A stretch of DNA of 64,000 bases, taken from Fasciola hepatica (Eukaryota; Platyhelminthes; Trematoda; Plagiorchiida; Fasciolidae). Position numbers and translations under genes: made by a program. This document shows positions 1 to 13,989 of this stretch, one piece after another; position 1 is the first letter of the stretch; each line of letters opens with the position of its first letter. The stretch is taken from NCBI GenBank assembly GCA_948099385.1, contig CANUEZ040000113.1, forward strand, positions 6,832,501 through 6,896,500. The letters are read 5' to 3'. A model generated the notes under the pieces. It was given only the letters and a program-made list of their open reading frames with translations. It was not told where the DNA came from and did not search any database.

Positions 1-3000
1 CCAATGAATGCTGGGCATGTGACTATATAGATCACATATGAGGATTTTGTGGGTGCTTACAAAACTGAATTGTGAATAGCTTGAATGCATCTGTTTGAGT
101 TAAACACCAGCCGTATGCATTACTGGCTGCAACAAGTCTACACAGCCTGATACGGAATAATGTAGTAATAACTGTGAATGGCCGTCCAAGAACCCTCCAG
201 CTGCGCATGGAATCATGTAAAACAATCACTTCTCGTCCATCCTGAATTAATATTAGCAAGTCCCCACGCAATACCACACATTTCGTTGCTCGAAATGCCA
301 CTGGACAGTAAATACCACTTTTGGAGGAACCAGAATGTGAGTTTCATCCTTGTAAACATCGTGGTAATGACGTATGTTATATGTCCCACACTGACAACTT
401 AAATCTTGGTATTCACTGGATTCAGAAACTTGAGTTACAGAATGTAGCTTGCAGTTCAACTTGCAACAAATATTCCGTCCTGCTCACACTCACCTGATGT
501 GTGACTTCGCAAACAGCACTAACATATCCCGCTGCCCAGCGAGCAACTTCTTTCAGAGGAAGCAAGCAGAAATATTTCAGTCATGCTTGGGGTTGTTCTG
601 TTTAACTGAAACTGAAACGTCCCCTTCGACAGACCAGTATTTCAAAAAAGTGTTTAAGGCAGGGGTATTTACAAATTTGATTGTTCCACCGGTGTCGAGC
701 CAGTTGCGTTAGCTAAAAAAACAACTAGTTCGGTTCGAATACGCCTATTTCTCCACCGGACTTAGTGCTTGTTTATGAACTCATCTGTATCGGTTACTAC
801 CTCCAGAGGATTTGATCTCAAAACTAAATGGAGGCAAAATGATTCTTTCTGATTTTTATCCTTCGACTGAAGTGTACACTGTACACAAAGAGTTGTTAAA
901 CATTATTACCTATCACTGGCTTGTTGGTCACCTTATTCGTTCACGAATGATGCAGTGATTATTAATCGTTCTCTGCACTGCCGGAAGTCCGCACCTTGTA
1001 CACCGAGATACCTTGAAGCTCGTTGGCCCTATAGCACCTGTTAGAACAAGTCACGCTAGAACTTGTTTTCTATTGGTAGTCACCCGTCTCTACCACTCTT
1101 AGACACGTAAGCTCAGAATACAGATTACCACTTACTGTACGGTTGTTCTACTTGCTGCTTGCTTGTGCCTTCAATTACGTACATAACACGGCTGTACCAA
1201 TAAAATAGATCACCATAAGTGACAAAGTTCGCTCTATCCATATTCCGGCAAGCCGTCGACATAGTTCTGACTGACTTCATATTTATTCCGGACCACGAGG
1301 ATGACGGTGCCATTGTGAGCGAGCATAGAATAAATCATTTACACCACATGAACTAAGGGTTAAATGAGATCCGAATTTAGATTCAAGATAAGGATCACCA
1401 ATTGATGATTTTTCTCTCCCAAGCATACAGTTTCTTGGTTTCCTCGTTGAGAAAATCAGATGACATTTAGACTTTTATGAGTTGATATCTATTACCTACA
1501 GGCATGCACGTAATAATAAAGTCGAATTACGACTCTTCTTTAGTCTTCCGTGCAGCTAGAATAGTCCTATTCCAATCGTGCATAATATCAGGGCAGCAGT
1601 AATCTCCTTACTGGAACGGAATCCCCAGTTATGATGCTCAGAATACTATCAATCATCCTTTGTCAAATTAAACCGGCTGCTGAAATCTATCCCGATTCTA
1701 AGTCAAAGTGATTCGAGATTACCCACTTTGTCCACCGGAAGTGGGTCCACCCCGAGAGGACCGAATTTCCATGTATGTTACTGGGAACAATGATAGTAGT
1801 TAGATTTTGACATCCGGCGAACAAGTGCTCTGACATAATGATGACCAGTACCGAGATTGGCTAATTGAAACTTAAAAATGGTCCCTTTTAGCGCAGAGTG
1901 ATCTCATAAAGCTACCGATGTAGTCCTATCGCACTGTTAGTTACATATCAACCAATATCGACGCAACTTTTTCTAATAAGTTGGTTACGCTGGTCAATCT
2001 TAAAGAGCTTGAGTCGAAAACCGAGTAAAATAAAAATTTAAGTAGTATTTGTTCCAAAGTATGTCATGCATTGTCACAGTATTTATCACTAATCTGTTCA
2101 CGGTTCATTCATGTATATTCAAATATGTCTTTTGAGTTGGCGAGTATTTGCTGGATCTTATTCCACTACAACAACCAATAACAGTCAATGATTTGCGAGA
2201 TTAACTGGTTCTGCTTCTCAACAGAAACCATCCTGATTTTGACTCACTATGATCCGAGTTTACCCGAAATTTTCCTCGCTGACTCTTCTGAATAAAACAG
2301 TGATGTGATAGTTCTCCATAAATGTCCCGGTTGCTCATAGAAATCAGCAACTACGTCTGTAGTGCATTCACAAACGCTGAAATATTCTACATTTATACAG
2401 AGAAATAAGACTAGGATTTGGTAATGATAGTTAACGAAATCCGTAAACTGCTTCATAGGAACAGCTTTGCTTCATTTGTTAATCATATAACATAATCAGT
2501 AGTCTTCGACACAAAAAGCATTTCTATTCACAACGGTAACTGTCTGCAGCGATGAGCAAAAATACTACTTGTCCCTGAAATGAAATTTATGCCTTTTTGG
2601 ATACTTTCTCCACTTTTATTCATAATCATTATATTTGGTCCCTTTATTAATCTGAGGTGATTCCAGTAGGTCGGACGTGGGATCGCACATATGCATATCA
2701 TACTGGAGTCAAAAAATAAAGTTACCTTTCCAACCGGACTTGAAGCTCATTTGGATCTCCGTTTTGAAAATAGTCCTAACTAGTTCCACACTGACTGAAG
2801 TTCGTCGGTGAGCAGCACGGATTACACACTCATCAGAAATTCTTCTACCATTTACGGAAACGATAGTCATCAGCGTGTCACACAACGTATCAAATGGAAG
2901 AATTGTAAATGTCAATGCACTCTTGACAACCTCCCGAGACTTGCTGACAGAATTGCAGGGACAAACTTCATTACATTTTTTCACTCAGATTTATCTTTTT

Positions 3001-3019
3001 CGCACGATCAACCAGTGAA

Positions 3020-3021
<2 letters not shown>
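1..3021. other. AT-rich non-coding stretch, no gene seen
   Basis: I see no recognisable protein or RNA gene here. Short open frames exist on both strands, including two overlapping minus-strand frames between 32 and 459, but none shows a domain motif or a convincing splice context. A small hairpin with 7-bp arms lies at 1722-1745, with two copies of the word GTCCACC beside it. It could be intergenic or intronic DNA. Confidence 0.5.

Positions 3022-3059
<38 letters not shown>
3022..3059. repeat. (TA)n microsatellite, 38 bp
   Basis: This is an uninterrupted alternating A/T tract of 38 bp. In translation it appears as a run of Ile-Tyr in the plus frame, which is an artefact of the repeat and not coding. 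Confidence 0.97.
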
Positions 3060-3062
<3 letters not shown>

Positions 3063-6000
3063 GAGAGATTTACTTCCTCTCTTCCGAAATGAATGCATCC
3101 TTAAATATGAACATGCTTGAAAAACCAAAAATATCCCCTGAACAAAATTCTGTCCTAGTTAATTAAAGGCAAGCTGTTTGGACATAGATAACAAATAAGA
3201 GGTTTTGCAATGGCTGAAGTGTTACCACACAGTTCATTGCCGAAATTTCAAAAGAGTTCTAACCAGCTGTGGATGCTGAAGTCCATCAGTGACAGAGACA
3301 TATTTAGCCTTGAGCTACGATACAGACAAAGGACTGGAATCTCCATTTATATAAAAATCGTCCCAACTTCCATCCGAAGAAGCATATTATTGCATATGAT
3401 AGACCATCGCTGGTTGTGCTGCCGTATTATTTCCCAATATGACCGACCTATTAATTCAGTTGAGAGTGGGTTGCCTCGTAATCAGTTAAATCACATTTTA
3501 TATGTCAACTCCTGTAAGGTTAGTGGTTGACGCGCGGTCAATAAGCGGCCTTTCCTCTCTAGCAGACCAGTACCACCAGACCGTGTAACGGGATGCGCAA
3601 GCGGAACCTGTCTAGTACCTAGCTCAAGGCTTTTGGCAACGGAAGCACGAAAGACAGGATAACTGACCGATGGCGTGGATCGATAGAATGAGAGGTGAAC
3701 ACCATCAAGTGGTCTTTAGCCGGAACACCAGTCGACTTAAAGACTTGATCACCTTTATCAATCTGACCAGTGCTTTTTGAGCCACTACTTGGTACATGGA
3801 TCAGCCTTCTATATAATCGTTGATTTACGCTGAATAAACGAGGTTATTTGAGAGCAAAGAAGTGCTCTTCGTGGCCCGAATGTGACAGTTCACTACAACA
3901 CCACAATACGGGTACAAAGTTTTTTCGGAGGATGTTTGCTGACGAATGGTACCCATTTTATCCCGATCTCGGTAAATGTATTTCAATATCATCCACGAGA
4001 GTCACAATAAGCCAATACATTATAGTATCTACCAATCCTCTGCATGAGGGCATTCAGCCTGTTTTCACACCAATGTAATCTCTGCCGAACAGAAATGAAC
4101 GCCAGTTTGCCAAAATATTACACTCAACTGCATCCGTTACGTGATTGGAAGTGATTCCGTAGTTACTCAGTATCCACCCTCTTGTCTACAAGGCATATAC
4201 TTAGCTCACTTATGAGGGGGCCTTCTGTTTTCTGGACTATACACAATATCGTTCAACTGATTTGACTGCTTTCGTAGTAGAAGATAGAATGAGTAGAATG
4301 AAATGTGTTCCTACCGGCGAAGTGTTCATGAAAAATAGTGTGCAATACACTCTTTTCCCATTATCCCCCCTCCCCTTAGAGCATTACTGTAATGTTAGAC
4401 CTAGGTCGGTCTGCGTCATAATGTTGTGGGTCCCTTTGTACTCATTGAAATTGCCTGAATTGTATCCACGTAGGGGAAATATGACCTCTTTGATAATTAA
4501 GACGCACCGTACAATCTCTTGATTCAGTTAACAGGTGTAGAACTGAACGCGACAGTCTGCCTCTTCCGAGAAAACCTTTGCAAATGATTTTCCGCTGGGT
4601 TTCAAGTTGTCTCCTATGTAATTCCCGGTGTACGGACGATGACAACTGATGCTAGTAGTTTGTAAGTGCTCGGATGTCTTCCTATCTGAAACTTCGCACT
4701 CATTGCAGAACTGCATGTGACACAACATTTCGGTTGACCGCTCTTTTTCCTACCTTTACCCGATCCTTTTTTTCAAATTTTCCTCATCAGTCTGCAGATT
4801 CCTTTGCACTAAGCTTATGTCGATAAAGAGACAGAAACATTTCAGTATCAAGGACGGCTTACTTTCCTTGTCATAAATACATGCCCGTAATCAACAATCT
4901 CATCTCTCAGCTCTCAGAGCTGCTGATTTTCCTTCTTAGAAAAATGACTGCGGATTGACATTCACTGAAGGAGGCAGTTTAACTAGCCAATGCACATGTA
5001 AGCCCCGAAGGGCTCGAGCACCTTCTGCTAGTCACCCCTTTCGGTTAGCCAGATATGTTTGCGTCAGTCAGTTCCACTAAAAACTCGTCTACAGAGAAAA
5101 GCCTACTAAGTCAAGTTAATTGAGGCTCGTCCACTTGGTGGCTTTGGAGAGGAACACAACTGATTTTCTCGACCAAGGTCTGTGCAAAATCTGAGTGACC
5201 GTACCCAGGGTGTGAAGGTTACTTCTGAACTTGCAGTTAATCACCGTTTCAAGCGAACCAATCCGTGGCTGCTGTCAGCTACAAGTATTTGCTGTAAAAC
5301 ATTTACTACTGCTATTGTCTTCAGTAGACAAAATGGAAATTTGAACCTAGAGTGGACAATAGGTCAGTAGTTTGGTGGTTCTTTACATTTACCAACCCCC
5401 CAAGTACCTATGTGGTGCTTCTATGCTTTAAATATCGAGTTCAATGGTGTTGATGTCGCATTATGAGATAAGAGGTACCTTTCTTATCAGAACGATAAAA
5501 TGTTTCGAAATGAACCAGAAAAGTAGGGTTTTAAAAGTAGGATTGTGGGACGACGATGTAACGCTCACGAATATTAATTTTGGATCTACTTGCTGTCCAT
5601 TTACGCAGTTTACTAAGGACTTAATAAGGGGGATATTCATTGTGACTTTCGTTTTGGAGAAGTGAGGAAATAGAATGCTATGCCTTGCTGTATTGTTCAT
5701 GACCAGTTTGTATCGGAACATTCGGGAATTCATTCAACTATTTGATTTCGAAATGTTCAATGCTTCACAACTATAAACATAACTCGATCACTGTGGATAG
5801 TCACTGATCAACGTTCTCCAATTTATTGTGATTTTCTTTCCATGAAGTTAATTCGTGTTTCTTCTATTGTCAGCTTGCTTTAGCCGTACCTTCAAACCTG
5901 GTCGTGCAGTCTGTTTCACCTCCGGATTATCTTTTTCACATGAACACCCTGCCTCCATTATTTCTACATTACCTTCTTTGGTTGCTATAGAAACCTAAAA

Positions 6001-8105
6001 CCATTGACAAAGTGTTTAACACTGTGTAACATTTTCAAAAGACGAACTCCCTATAAAAAGTGGTGTCGGGATAGTGGTAAGAAATTGGACACAGAAAATT
6101 TTTAAATTGCAAAATGGTCGGCACCATACGCCTCATACAAGGTAGTAAGTTGGATCATGAGAGCAAGTTACGTCAATTATGTGCTTATCAGTTATCATAA
6201 GCCCCAAAATTTGATCTCTGCTTGAAAAAATGACGCAAATGATTGACTTTGATCGCTATTGGCAGTACAGTCACTTGGGTGTTATTCTTCTGCAAGAAAT
6301 CTGACTCCACACAGAAATTGATGATGAAGTTGTCCGCTGTATGAGCAACAATATAGGATTTGCCCAGAGACCTTATTCATTCTTCCCGTTAATGGCCTTA
6401 CTAATTTTGCCTCCTTGAATTTAAGAACAATGGGGCATTAGGCGGGCTACATTATACATTTGTACGTGTCCACATTTATTCTGTATTACCATTTACCCGT
6501 CAAAAGATACTACTCTCACCAAAGCTTTGAAGACAAGACAGTAAGTCTTGAATCTTGTCTGAAAATCGTGCTACCTGTCTTCCTTACGCTTCCTCGAGGT
6601 GCTAAATTTACTGAGACCGATATTGATTGGAAAATGAGTACTTAAGACCACTTCAAGTCAGAGAAGAAAGCTGCAGAGGGGATCGTTGACTCCTGAGGAT
6701 GTACTAAGGCCTACACAAGATCAGTACCATAGTATGTGAAATATGGGAACACTTCGCAAACAATGGTTCCCCATATAATTTCGCAGCGATTCAAAACAAC
6801 CCATACGTGACTTGCATAGTCTAAATGTAACTGTTTGATAGTGGAAGTGCTGTCTGTAGACAGGAACCGTCATTATCATAATTACGGCCGAATGGTCGGT
6901 GATTCGAATCGTTCCAAACAGATAGTAGTAATTATTTAAAACCAATGATTATATATTGTGAGACATACATAAGTTTCTTTTCGTTCTCAGCAAAATGGAA
7001 TGAGTTGGCTGCGATTTTTAATGATTAATGGTACCGAGGGCAGCGTTGAATAATCTAGTTAGATAAGAGGGCGAATGTTTAATTTGTTTAGAACGTGGGT
7101 AATGTTCCCCCCTAGCAACCAGCCTCAGCATATCCCACCTTGCTGTAGAGGGTGTTGGCCACCGGGGTAGTTAAATAGTCTTGATTTTGCAGAGGACAGA
7201 GTGACAGTGTATATCTTTTTGAACAACGGACTACTCTTCTTCAAACTCAGTTGGACAGTGGTGAATAAACAGAGTGGAATAATTTAAACTGCGAAATGAT
7301 TCGACTGACTGCGGCAGAGAAATACGAACATCGAACGAGCCTTATTTCTCCATAACATGCACCATTCAGATTCGCAAAAATAACAGAAAGAAAGGGGAAA
7401 TTCGGAGTTCCAGTCTGAAGTACTGTGGTTCAGATTATTTCCTTCTAAACTAGCAGCGGAAAGACACAAAAACAGACAACTTTCTACTGGATCCAGTGAG
7501 ATGGCAATTTAGTGGAAATAGACAATTGGAGTGATGCATAAAGTATGCCTTGGTTTGACAATATTGAATGAATCTTGAGTGGATTTCAGGGAATTTCTAT
7601 TCAGTTTGCAAAGCCAAAAGAACGCAAGTTGTACAATACAACAATGAGGAAAAGTGATTGTGCACTGCGATGTTGTTCACCAATTTCGCAATTTTTGGCG
7701 ATTACCTGTAAGCTACTTTGGACTGACAAAAAACTAGTCATACCTTTCATTGCTGAATTTGATTGCGGAACCGACCGGTCATAACGGACTTTTCTACTAA
7801 TACGATTTATTTTCACTTTTCAAAATGTTCATCGGTGAAAAGGTTTCCAACAGATCAGCTTGGTAGTACGTGGATATAAAATCCTCCTCTGTGATTTGAA
7901 CTACCCTGTTTTGTTGGTGATTTGTTCATGATCATTCGCTTAGAGGATGAAATTACTCGCGCGAAGTCAAATGTATTACAGACAGTGTGAAGAAAAACCA
8001 ACGATTTCCTGCTACAAGATCTACCGTACATATTACACGGAGTGTCATTACCACAAAACTATCCAGCTTTTTGTCCACTTTTCATCATATAATAAAAGTG
8101 AAATA
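3060..8105. other. Non-coding stretch with a GC-richer patch at about 3530-3760
   Basis: No gene is supported. A 106-codon frame at 3210-3530 has no recognisable motif and is of chance length. The patch at 3530-3760 is clearly more GC-rich and CpG-containing than its surroundings and may be an old repeat copy, but no translation of it was recognised. Confidence 0.4.
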
Positions 8106-8125
8106 TTTTTTTTTTGGGGGGGGGG
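8106..8125. repeat. Homopolymer junction T10-G10
   Basis: Ten T are followed directly by ten G. It is a low-complexity site prone to slippage and assembly error. On the minus strand it reads C10-A10. Confidence 0.95.
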
Positions 8126-8769
8126 TCAAAGTAAATCTAAGGTTATCATCAGGAAAAGCAAATGACAGCGGTGATTCAGGGGTGTGAACCTAGACAAGAA
8201 GGGTCCTAAGTTCACCAAGACTTCCGTTTGACCACCACTGGTCTACATTCATTTATGCGATTTGGCATCGGTCCCTTGTGAGTCAGAGCATCTTCAGCTT
8301 CCATTTCATTCCGTACATATATCTGATCTATTCCGATGATAGACTTGATTCAACCGATTGCCCTTGGGGAATGTACAAGCAATTATGATGATGCCTCGCT
8401 AGGGATGAAATTAGAGTTTCAATTATGCTGAATGCATCTGAAACCATGAAAACATATCACTTGAATGTAACCAAAGTCGAGGCAGAGAACAAAATTCTAA
8501 GCACAATACAAACAACCTTTATTGGTGGGCAGAAATAATTAGTGTGAGCTTTGTCATGTGTGCGAAATCATGACCTTGACTAAATATACTGAATGTCTGG
8601 AGATCCCTCGCTGTGCAACCCCGTGCCCGACAAGCAGTAAGTTGGTAAAGAAGCGTTTTTGCTGAAATACATGCATCCAGATATGACGGTGGTAATAGGC
8701 ATGAAGTAAGTGAAATGTTGAATGATCAGGCTTCTCATTATAGTAAAAATAAATACTCCTTTCATTTCG
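8126..8769. other. Non-coding spacer
   Basis: No gene, RNA or repeat could be recognised between the T/G run and the SINE-like copy that follows. Confidence 0.4.
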
Positions 8770-8945
8770 TTTTTTTATGATACAACGATGGACAACAATC
8801 CAGGAAGAGGGCCGCGGCCAAAGAAAGGCTGTCAAATTGGAACGTGTCCTGCGGTGGTGGGATTTAAACGCAATTCATTATTTTCCAAAGTCCTTAGTGA
8901 AAACCGTTTGACCACTGTCGACCATCTTCGAATTTTACAACGATG
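8770..8945 (+). mobile_element. SINE-like repeat family II, copy a
   Basis: The core at about 8778-8875 aligns by eye with three other places in the window (about 26.1, 32.4 and 41.9 kb). Shared landmarks, in order, are a T-rich lead, TATGATACAACGATGG, a CAGGAAGAGGG-like block, a CGCGGCCAA block, and then a GGTGGGATTTAAAC block that corresponds to a GTTCGAAC-type B-box-like word in the other copies. Copies differ at many positions, so the family is old. All four lie on the plus strand. No coding capacity is evident. The far boundary of this copy is uncertain. Confidence 0.5.
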
Positions 8946-11900
8946 ATACCTCTGAATCGCCATCTGCGTGCCGGAAGAAAACTCTGCGAAATAAGCGCCG
9001 AATAAATCCCCTTTGCTTCCCGTTGTTGTCATAAGACCAGCGTCTGTGTAAATTCTACTCTTCAAAGAACGCTACCGTCTCGTGCATTTCTTGCTGTCTT
9101 GTGGATTTATTTAGATAATCAGTGGTTGAACACAGTGTTATTTTGGAGTCGGAATTATCACGCTGACGCTGGTAATGCTTCCGTCATACCATTCGCAAAG
9201 TTGGAACAGTAACGGCTTTATTCGATGCTGAAGGAAAGCAAAATATTTTGTTTTCTAACAATGACTCGTATCATGTGTCCCTATTTCATTATATTTGGAA
9301 TCCTTTCTAATACAAATAAGGCCGGACTTTGCCTACTATTCGTCGTTTATTACACTCAAAGTGGATATTGTTGGCATTAGGATAACTTCCGATGGGATGT
9401 ATTGATTGGTCCTATAGTAATCCATTCACATTACCCAGTCAGGCACTTTATTTCTTTCACTGCCTTGGGTAAATCTGAAACTGCTTCACGGTTGTGTTGC
9501 CAAAAAGGATAAAGTTTTATCACACTATTTCCAGAAACTCTGTTGGTTATCACGGTTGTGCATACAAAAGGACAAAGTTTACTTGTATCATAGTATCATC
9601 TACGAAAACCTGTGACGGGAGGAAAGTTACTATTGAAAACGGGGGGTTGTTCTTCCAGAAAATTCGAATTGAGAAATCAAGAACATGGGTTTTGTGCTTT
9701 TTTATGCTTCATTGAAGTAACGGCAAGCAGTGGTTTATAGAGAGAAGTTTATTTGCTTGACCATATGTGCTATATAAACAGTCATGAATACTATCAGGAC
9801 ATAAAAGGACATAAGAGCTGACCGACAAAAAGAAGAAAGTCAGAAAAATTTGAACTGAATTTGGAGGGTTATGTATTCCAAATGGTTAGTAAGTATAACC
9901 ATCATTAACGAACGAATGGGGTCAGGCTGAAGAACGCATAATTAAAGTCCACACAGTTTCGATCTTCAATGTGCGGTTGTAACGGAAAACGATTGGCTCG
10001 GTAGGACTTCCGAAAAGATAAAATTGCAGTGACAGTATTTTTCCTGAATATGATGAAAGTGCTTCTGCTGTGACGGCCAATTAATAATGTTTGGTGTTAA
10101 ATAAGCCATTTAGATAAAATGTTCTTCTGACTTCAGCGGTTTGCGGTAAATGTATTCAGTCCTTGAACAAAAGACTCTAGATCTTTAACGTGTAATCTCT
10201 CTGGTTTGTTCGGGTACGTGAGGCTCACGGTGTGGACAGCAGTTCACTGCGATAGTTCCCGAGTTGTGTTTGATCATTTATCTTCGAAACACCCAAGTGA
10301 AAATGAGCTTGAAGACATAATCCTGTATGTGATACTAAAACGCGGTTTGTTTATGTAATTCACACCCGCATGTGTGATGACCAAATTGTTTGAAATCAAG
10401 AAGACACTCTGACTGGCACTGGAATGTACTGGTTGACTAACATACAAATTACGGCCTTCTTATGTACCTGAATAATGTGGGGGAATCATGTGCACGCAAG
10501 CATCGACCCATGGGCAATGTGATCGGTTAGCACAACGTTGCCAAATTCTGTCACAGTTGCGATATGCAGAAGAGCCAGAAAATAGAAATTTGAACTTTGA
10601 GCGCGTACTCGTTTTAGACACAGCTATCGCATGTTTGTTGTGTATGGAAAGGTGTACGTCTGAAAGTACTCCCAAAGTAAATTAGCCAGGAAGTATTAGT
10701 AAGTGATGGTATCATCAAGAGTATCTCTGGATATGCCACTTCATTTAGAGATGCGTTTTATGGGTCTTAATATCAAGTTAAAAACTTTCTTCAACAGGCC
10801 AGGGAAAATAACTGGAGAGCAGTATAACCAGTGGGCGAGCATAAGTACAGTTGACAATTTAAAAATTAACTGATTTTGGACGGAGACTAAACTCAGACGG
10901 AGAGAGAAAAATGAAATCTTTCTAATTTTACAAAATTTCTGCTGAACGTGAATGGACCATGAAAGATTGTGGGGTGGTGTAACACCAAAACATTTAAATG
11001 TTGGTGATATTGCTGTGGCTTCATTGTTCGCAGACAGGAGAGGTAGCCGGTTAACAAGGGGTCCCTATGGTTCATCAGAAAGTAACGGAAATAATACATA
11101 CTGGAATTTAGAGGCTTCCAGTTTATAGGAGCTGGATGAAGACACGTTAACAAATTTGTTCAATTTGACCTGAATCTGTGAAGTCCCTCCGGGTGTCGGT
11201 AATCCACACCCTATAACTAAATTTTCCGTGCGTATTCAGCTAATGAAAATCGGCCGAACTGAAAGTTTTAACTGTACAAAGGAAAGAAAAAAGGGGGGGA
11301 AAAATTACACCTTGTAAGATACCACAGTCATTGGAAAAATTAGAATTTTTGGCCGTTGAAACAAATGAAACATCTTTGATCAGTGAGTCAGCCTGCAGAT
11401 GTTTGGGTTAGCACCACTTAGGGTGAAAGCACTGAGTAATACAGATCGACCAGGACAACGAAATGCTTTTTTACTCTGTGAACCCTATTTCAGCAGTTTT
11501 ACACTTTCGGTCTAAGGCTAAATCTTTTAATTGAACTAGATGAGCTATCGCGTCCAGTGTGGAGTACGCAGACCGATAAGCAAATTGGTGTGCGTCTTAT
11601 CCAATGGACCCCAAGTTGAGCCAAGGAAACAAAAGCCTATCGGACAGTTTGAGCATCACAGAAGCGCAAGTGGTTGGGCGGTATTTTCCGTGCTCTTTCT
11701 TAGAAGCAGCCCTCACCTTGGCTAATCACCAAAATGTCAGATATTTTTCTACCTGCAGACAATTAGTAAAAAAATTAGCCAGTAGGTTCGAAAGGACGTC
11801 TGTTTTCGGTTATAGAAGGTGATAGCTCACCTAAACTAGGAGCCCTATTTATTGTCACTTTGCACACCTGTCAGAAGACCATGGAGGGTTAGCTGTTTGG

Positions 11901-13989
11901 TGACTGAGATGAGTTGTTCAAGGTAGGTATTGGAGTACACTGACATACCGAGCTGAAGTCAGAGTTGAATTTTTCAACGGCAACGTTTTCTTTTCTGCTT
12001 TTTCAGTTACTGTCATATAGGTATTTTATAGATTACCACATACCCCGACTATTGACCTTTCGTAAGACGGTATCTGCGCGCTAGTTGTTCAGGCATTTAA
12101 CTTCAGATTTATTCAAATTGGAGGGCTTTTGCCTCGCCTTCTTCGTTCATGTTTGTAAGCCTGTTCTTTCTTTCTTCAGGGCTGTTTAAGTAATGATGGA
12201 GAACATGGTGATTCTGTGAATAATTCAACATTGAAATTTTAGTCCTAGAGAAAGTTCATTTAGTCCGACAGTGGACCGACAAAACAAAGTTAATTTTCAC
12301 ACAACAACATTATGTGAACACAGTTCATTCCACTTCATACGGTTATTACATAATATGCCCATCGACTATGAATGTCCGCACGTTCGATCGAACTCTGTCG
12401 CCTTACAACATTCAATTAACTTTTGATGACTACTCATGCGCTAGCGACTCGAATGCTGCGTGCCTATGCGCTTCACTGTATTGGTATTGCCTATACAAAC
12501 GCCCAAATTTGCAAGCTTATTCAACAATACATTTCTTTGCCAGTTGGTGTGATTTTTAGCTTCATTTCGGGCATTTCGATCGTCACAAAAAGGTCGATCA
12601 ATTTAGAAATGGACAGTTTCGAATGGGCGATAATGATGAAAGGAAAATTGAGGTAATAAGTGACGTATTCATAGAAGAGGGGACGGTTTGGGTTTGAAAA
12701 TGTGGTTTACGAGCACGAGGTATGCGGAACGCGATAATTATTATCTGATTTTGCACTGAGATGACTGACGAGCACCGTGTATTTGGCCGTGAATAAAAAC
12801 GCATTGACAATGATTAGAGTGCACACTGGACAAATGAACACTGATTGGTCTAAATGGGATGTCTCGCACTGCACGCAGTTAGAACAAAAAAACCACCTCA
12901 GAATGATTCACACAAATTGGAAACGCTAACCCAATGACTACGAATTAGTACGGACACATTTCTTTCATACAAGGCTAGAGAACAGAGAGATGAGATGTAC
13001 GGAAATCGGTGCTCATTCACAACTGTACCGGTAGCAGCTGATAAGCACTTGTATGTTGCACTACGTCTCAGACACAATTTCGAACCAAGGTCATTTCATG
13101 TTTTGATAACAGACAATAACTACAATATTTCGTCCACTGATCTGCATATTATTTGTCGACTGCATTGCAACTAGCGACCGCACTGACCTCGTTGTTCAGG
13201 TTGACTGTGGCTGATCCACAAAGAAATTTCGACAAATCCCGCTTGAGATTAACTGGTGAACTGTTCTCGACGAGAAGCTTTCATTCACACGCGTTAAATT
13301 GCCCAAGATAGATGCGCGGCTGAAACAAAGTCGTAGCGTGCAACGTGTATTGCGTCATCACTTGCCTGTATTCAAAATGATGATTCACCGATCCTGATAT
13401 TCCCCAAATTTGAAGAACACCTCCAAAGTGTATTCGATCTTCCAAGATCTCTTTTCCCTGCTCATTCAACGGGAATCTCTACCGATGACGAAAGTGAAAT
13501 ATTTCATTCAGAGATTTTACCATAATATATTTTTTGTCATGTTAGCATCAGATAATGTGGAAATGCAATCGGTCAACCTTAGGAAGCTACCAGGTAAAGG
13601 TAGACAGTTAATTCAGTTATTCAGAAGAAAACACACTACTCCGCAAAATACGCAGGTAACAGATACCACCAGACACTCAGTAGGCTTTCCGAATTTGTGA
13701 TGTGGTGTAAATGACAAAGGAGAAGACAAACAGATACATCACGTAACCCTAGGAGATATGTCTTCAGTTTTCACACAATCGAATAAAACATCCGCAAAAG
13801 GAAAGACGACACAATCGTTGCAAAAGTATTGATCAGTGATGAGTTTCCAATTGAATTCTTCTTCAAGGTGCGATAGTACAGTTTAGAGGTTACTTGAATT
13901 ACTTGTCAGTCACAACAGTAAACTCGGTTGTGTACATGGAAAGGATTTTAATCGAAACACTTGGCAGAAAAGGAAACACATATTTACCC
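8946..13989. other. Long non-coding stretch, no gene seen
   Basis: About 5 kb without a recognisable coding region, RNA gene or repeat. Frames at 12314-12559 and 13410-13700 are 80-96 codons long and show no family motif. Confidence 0.4.
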
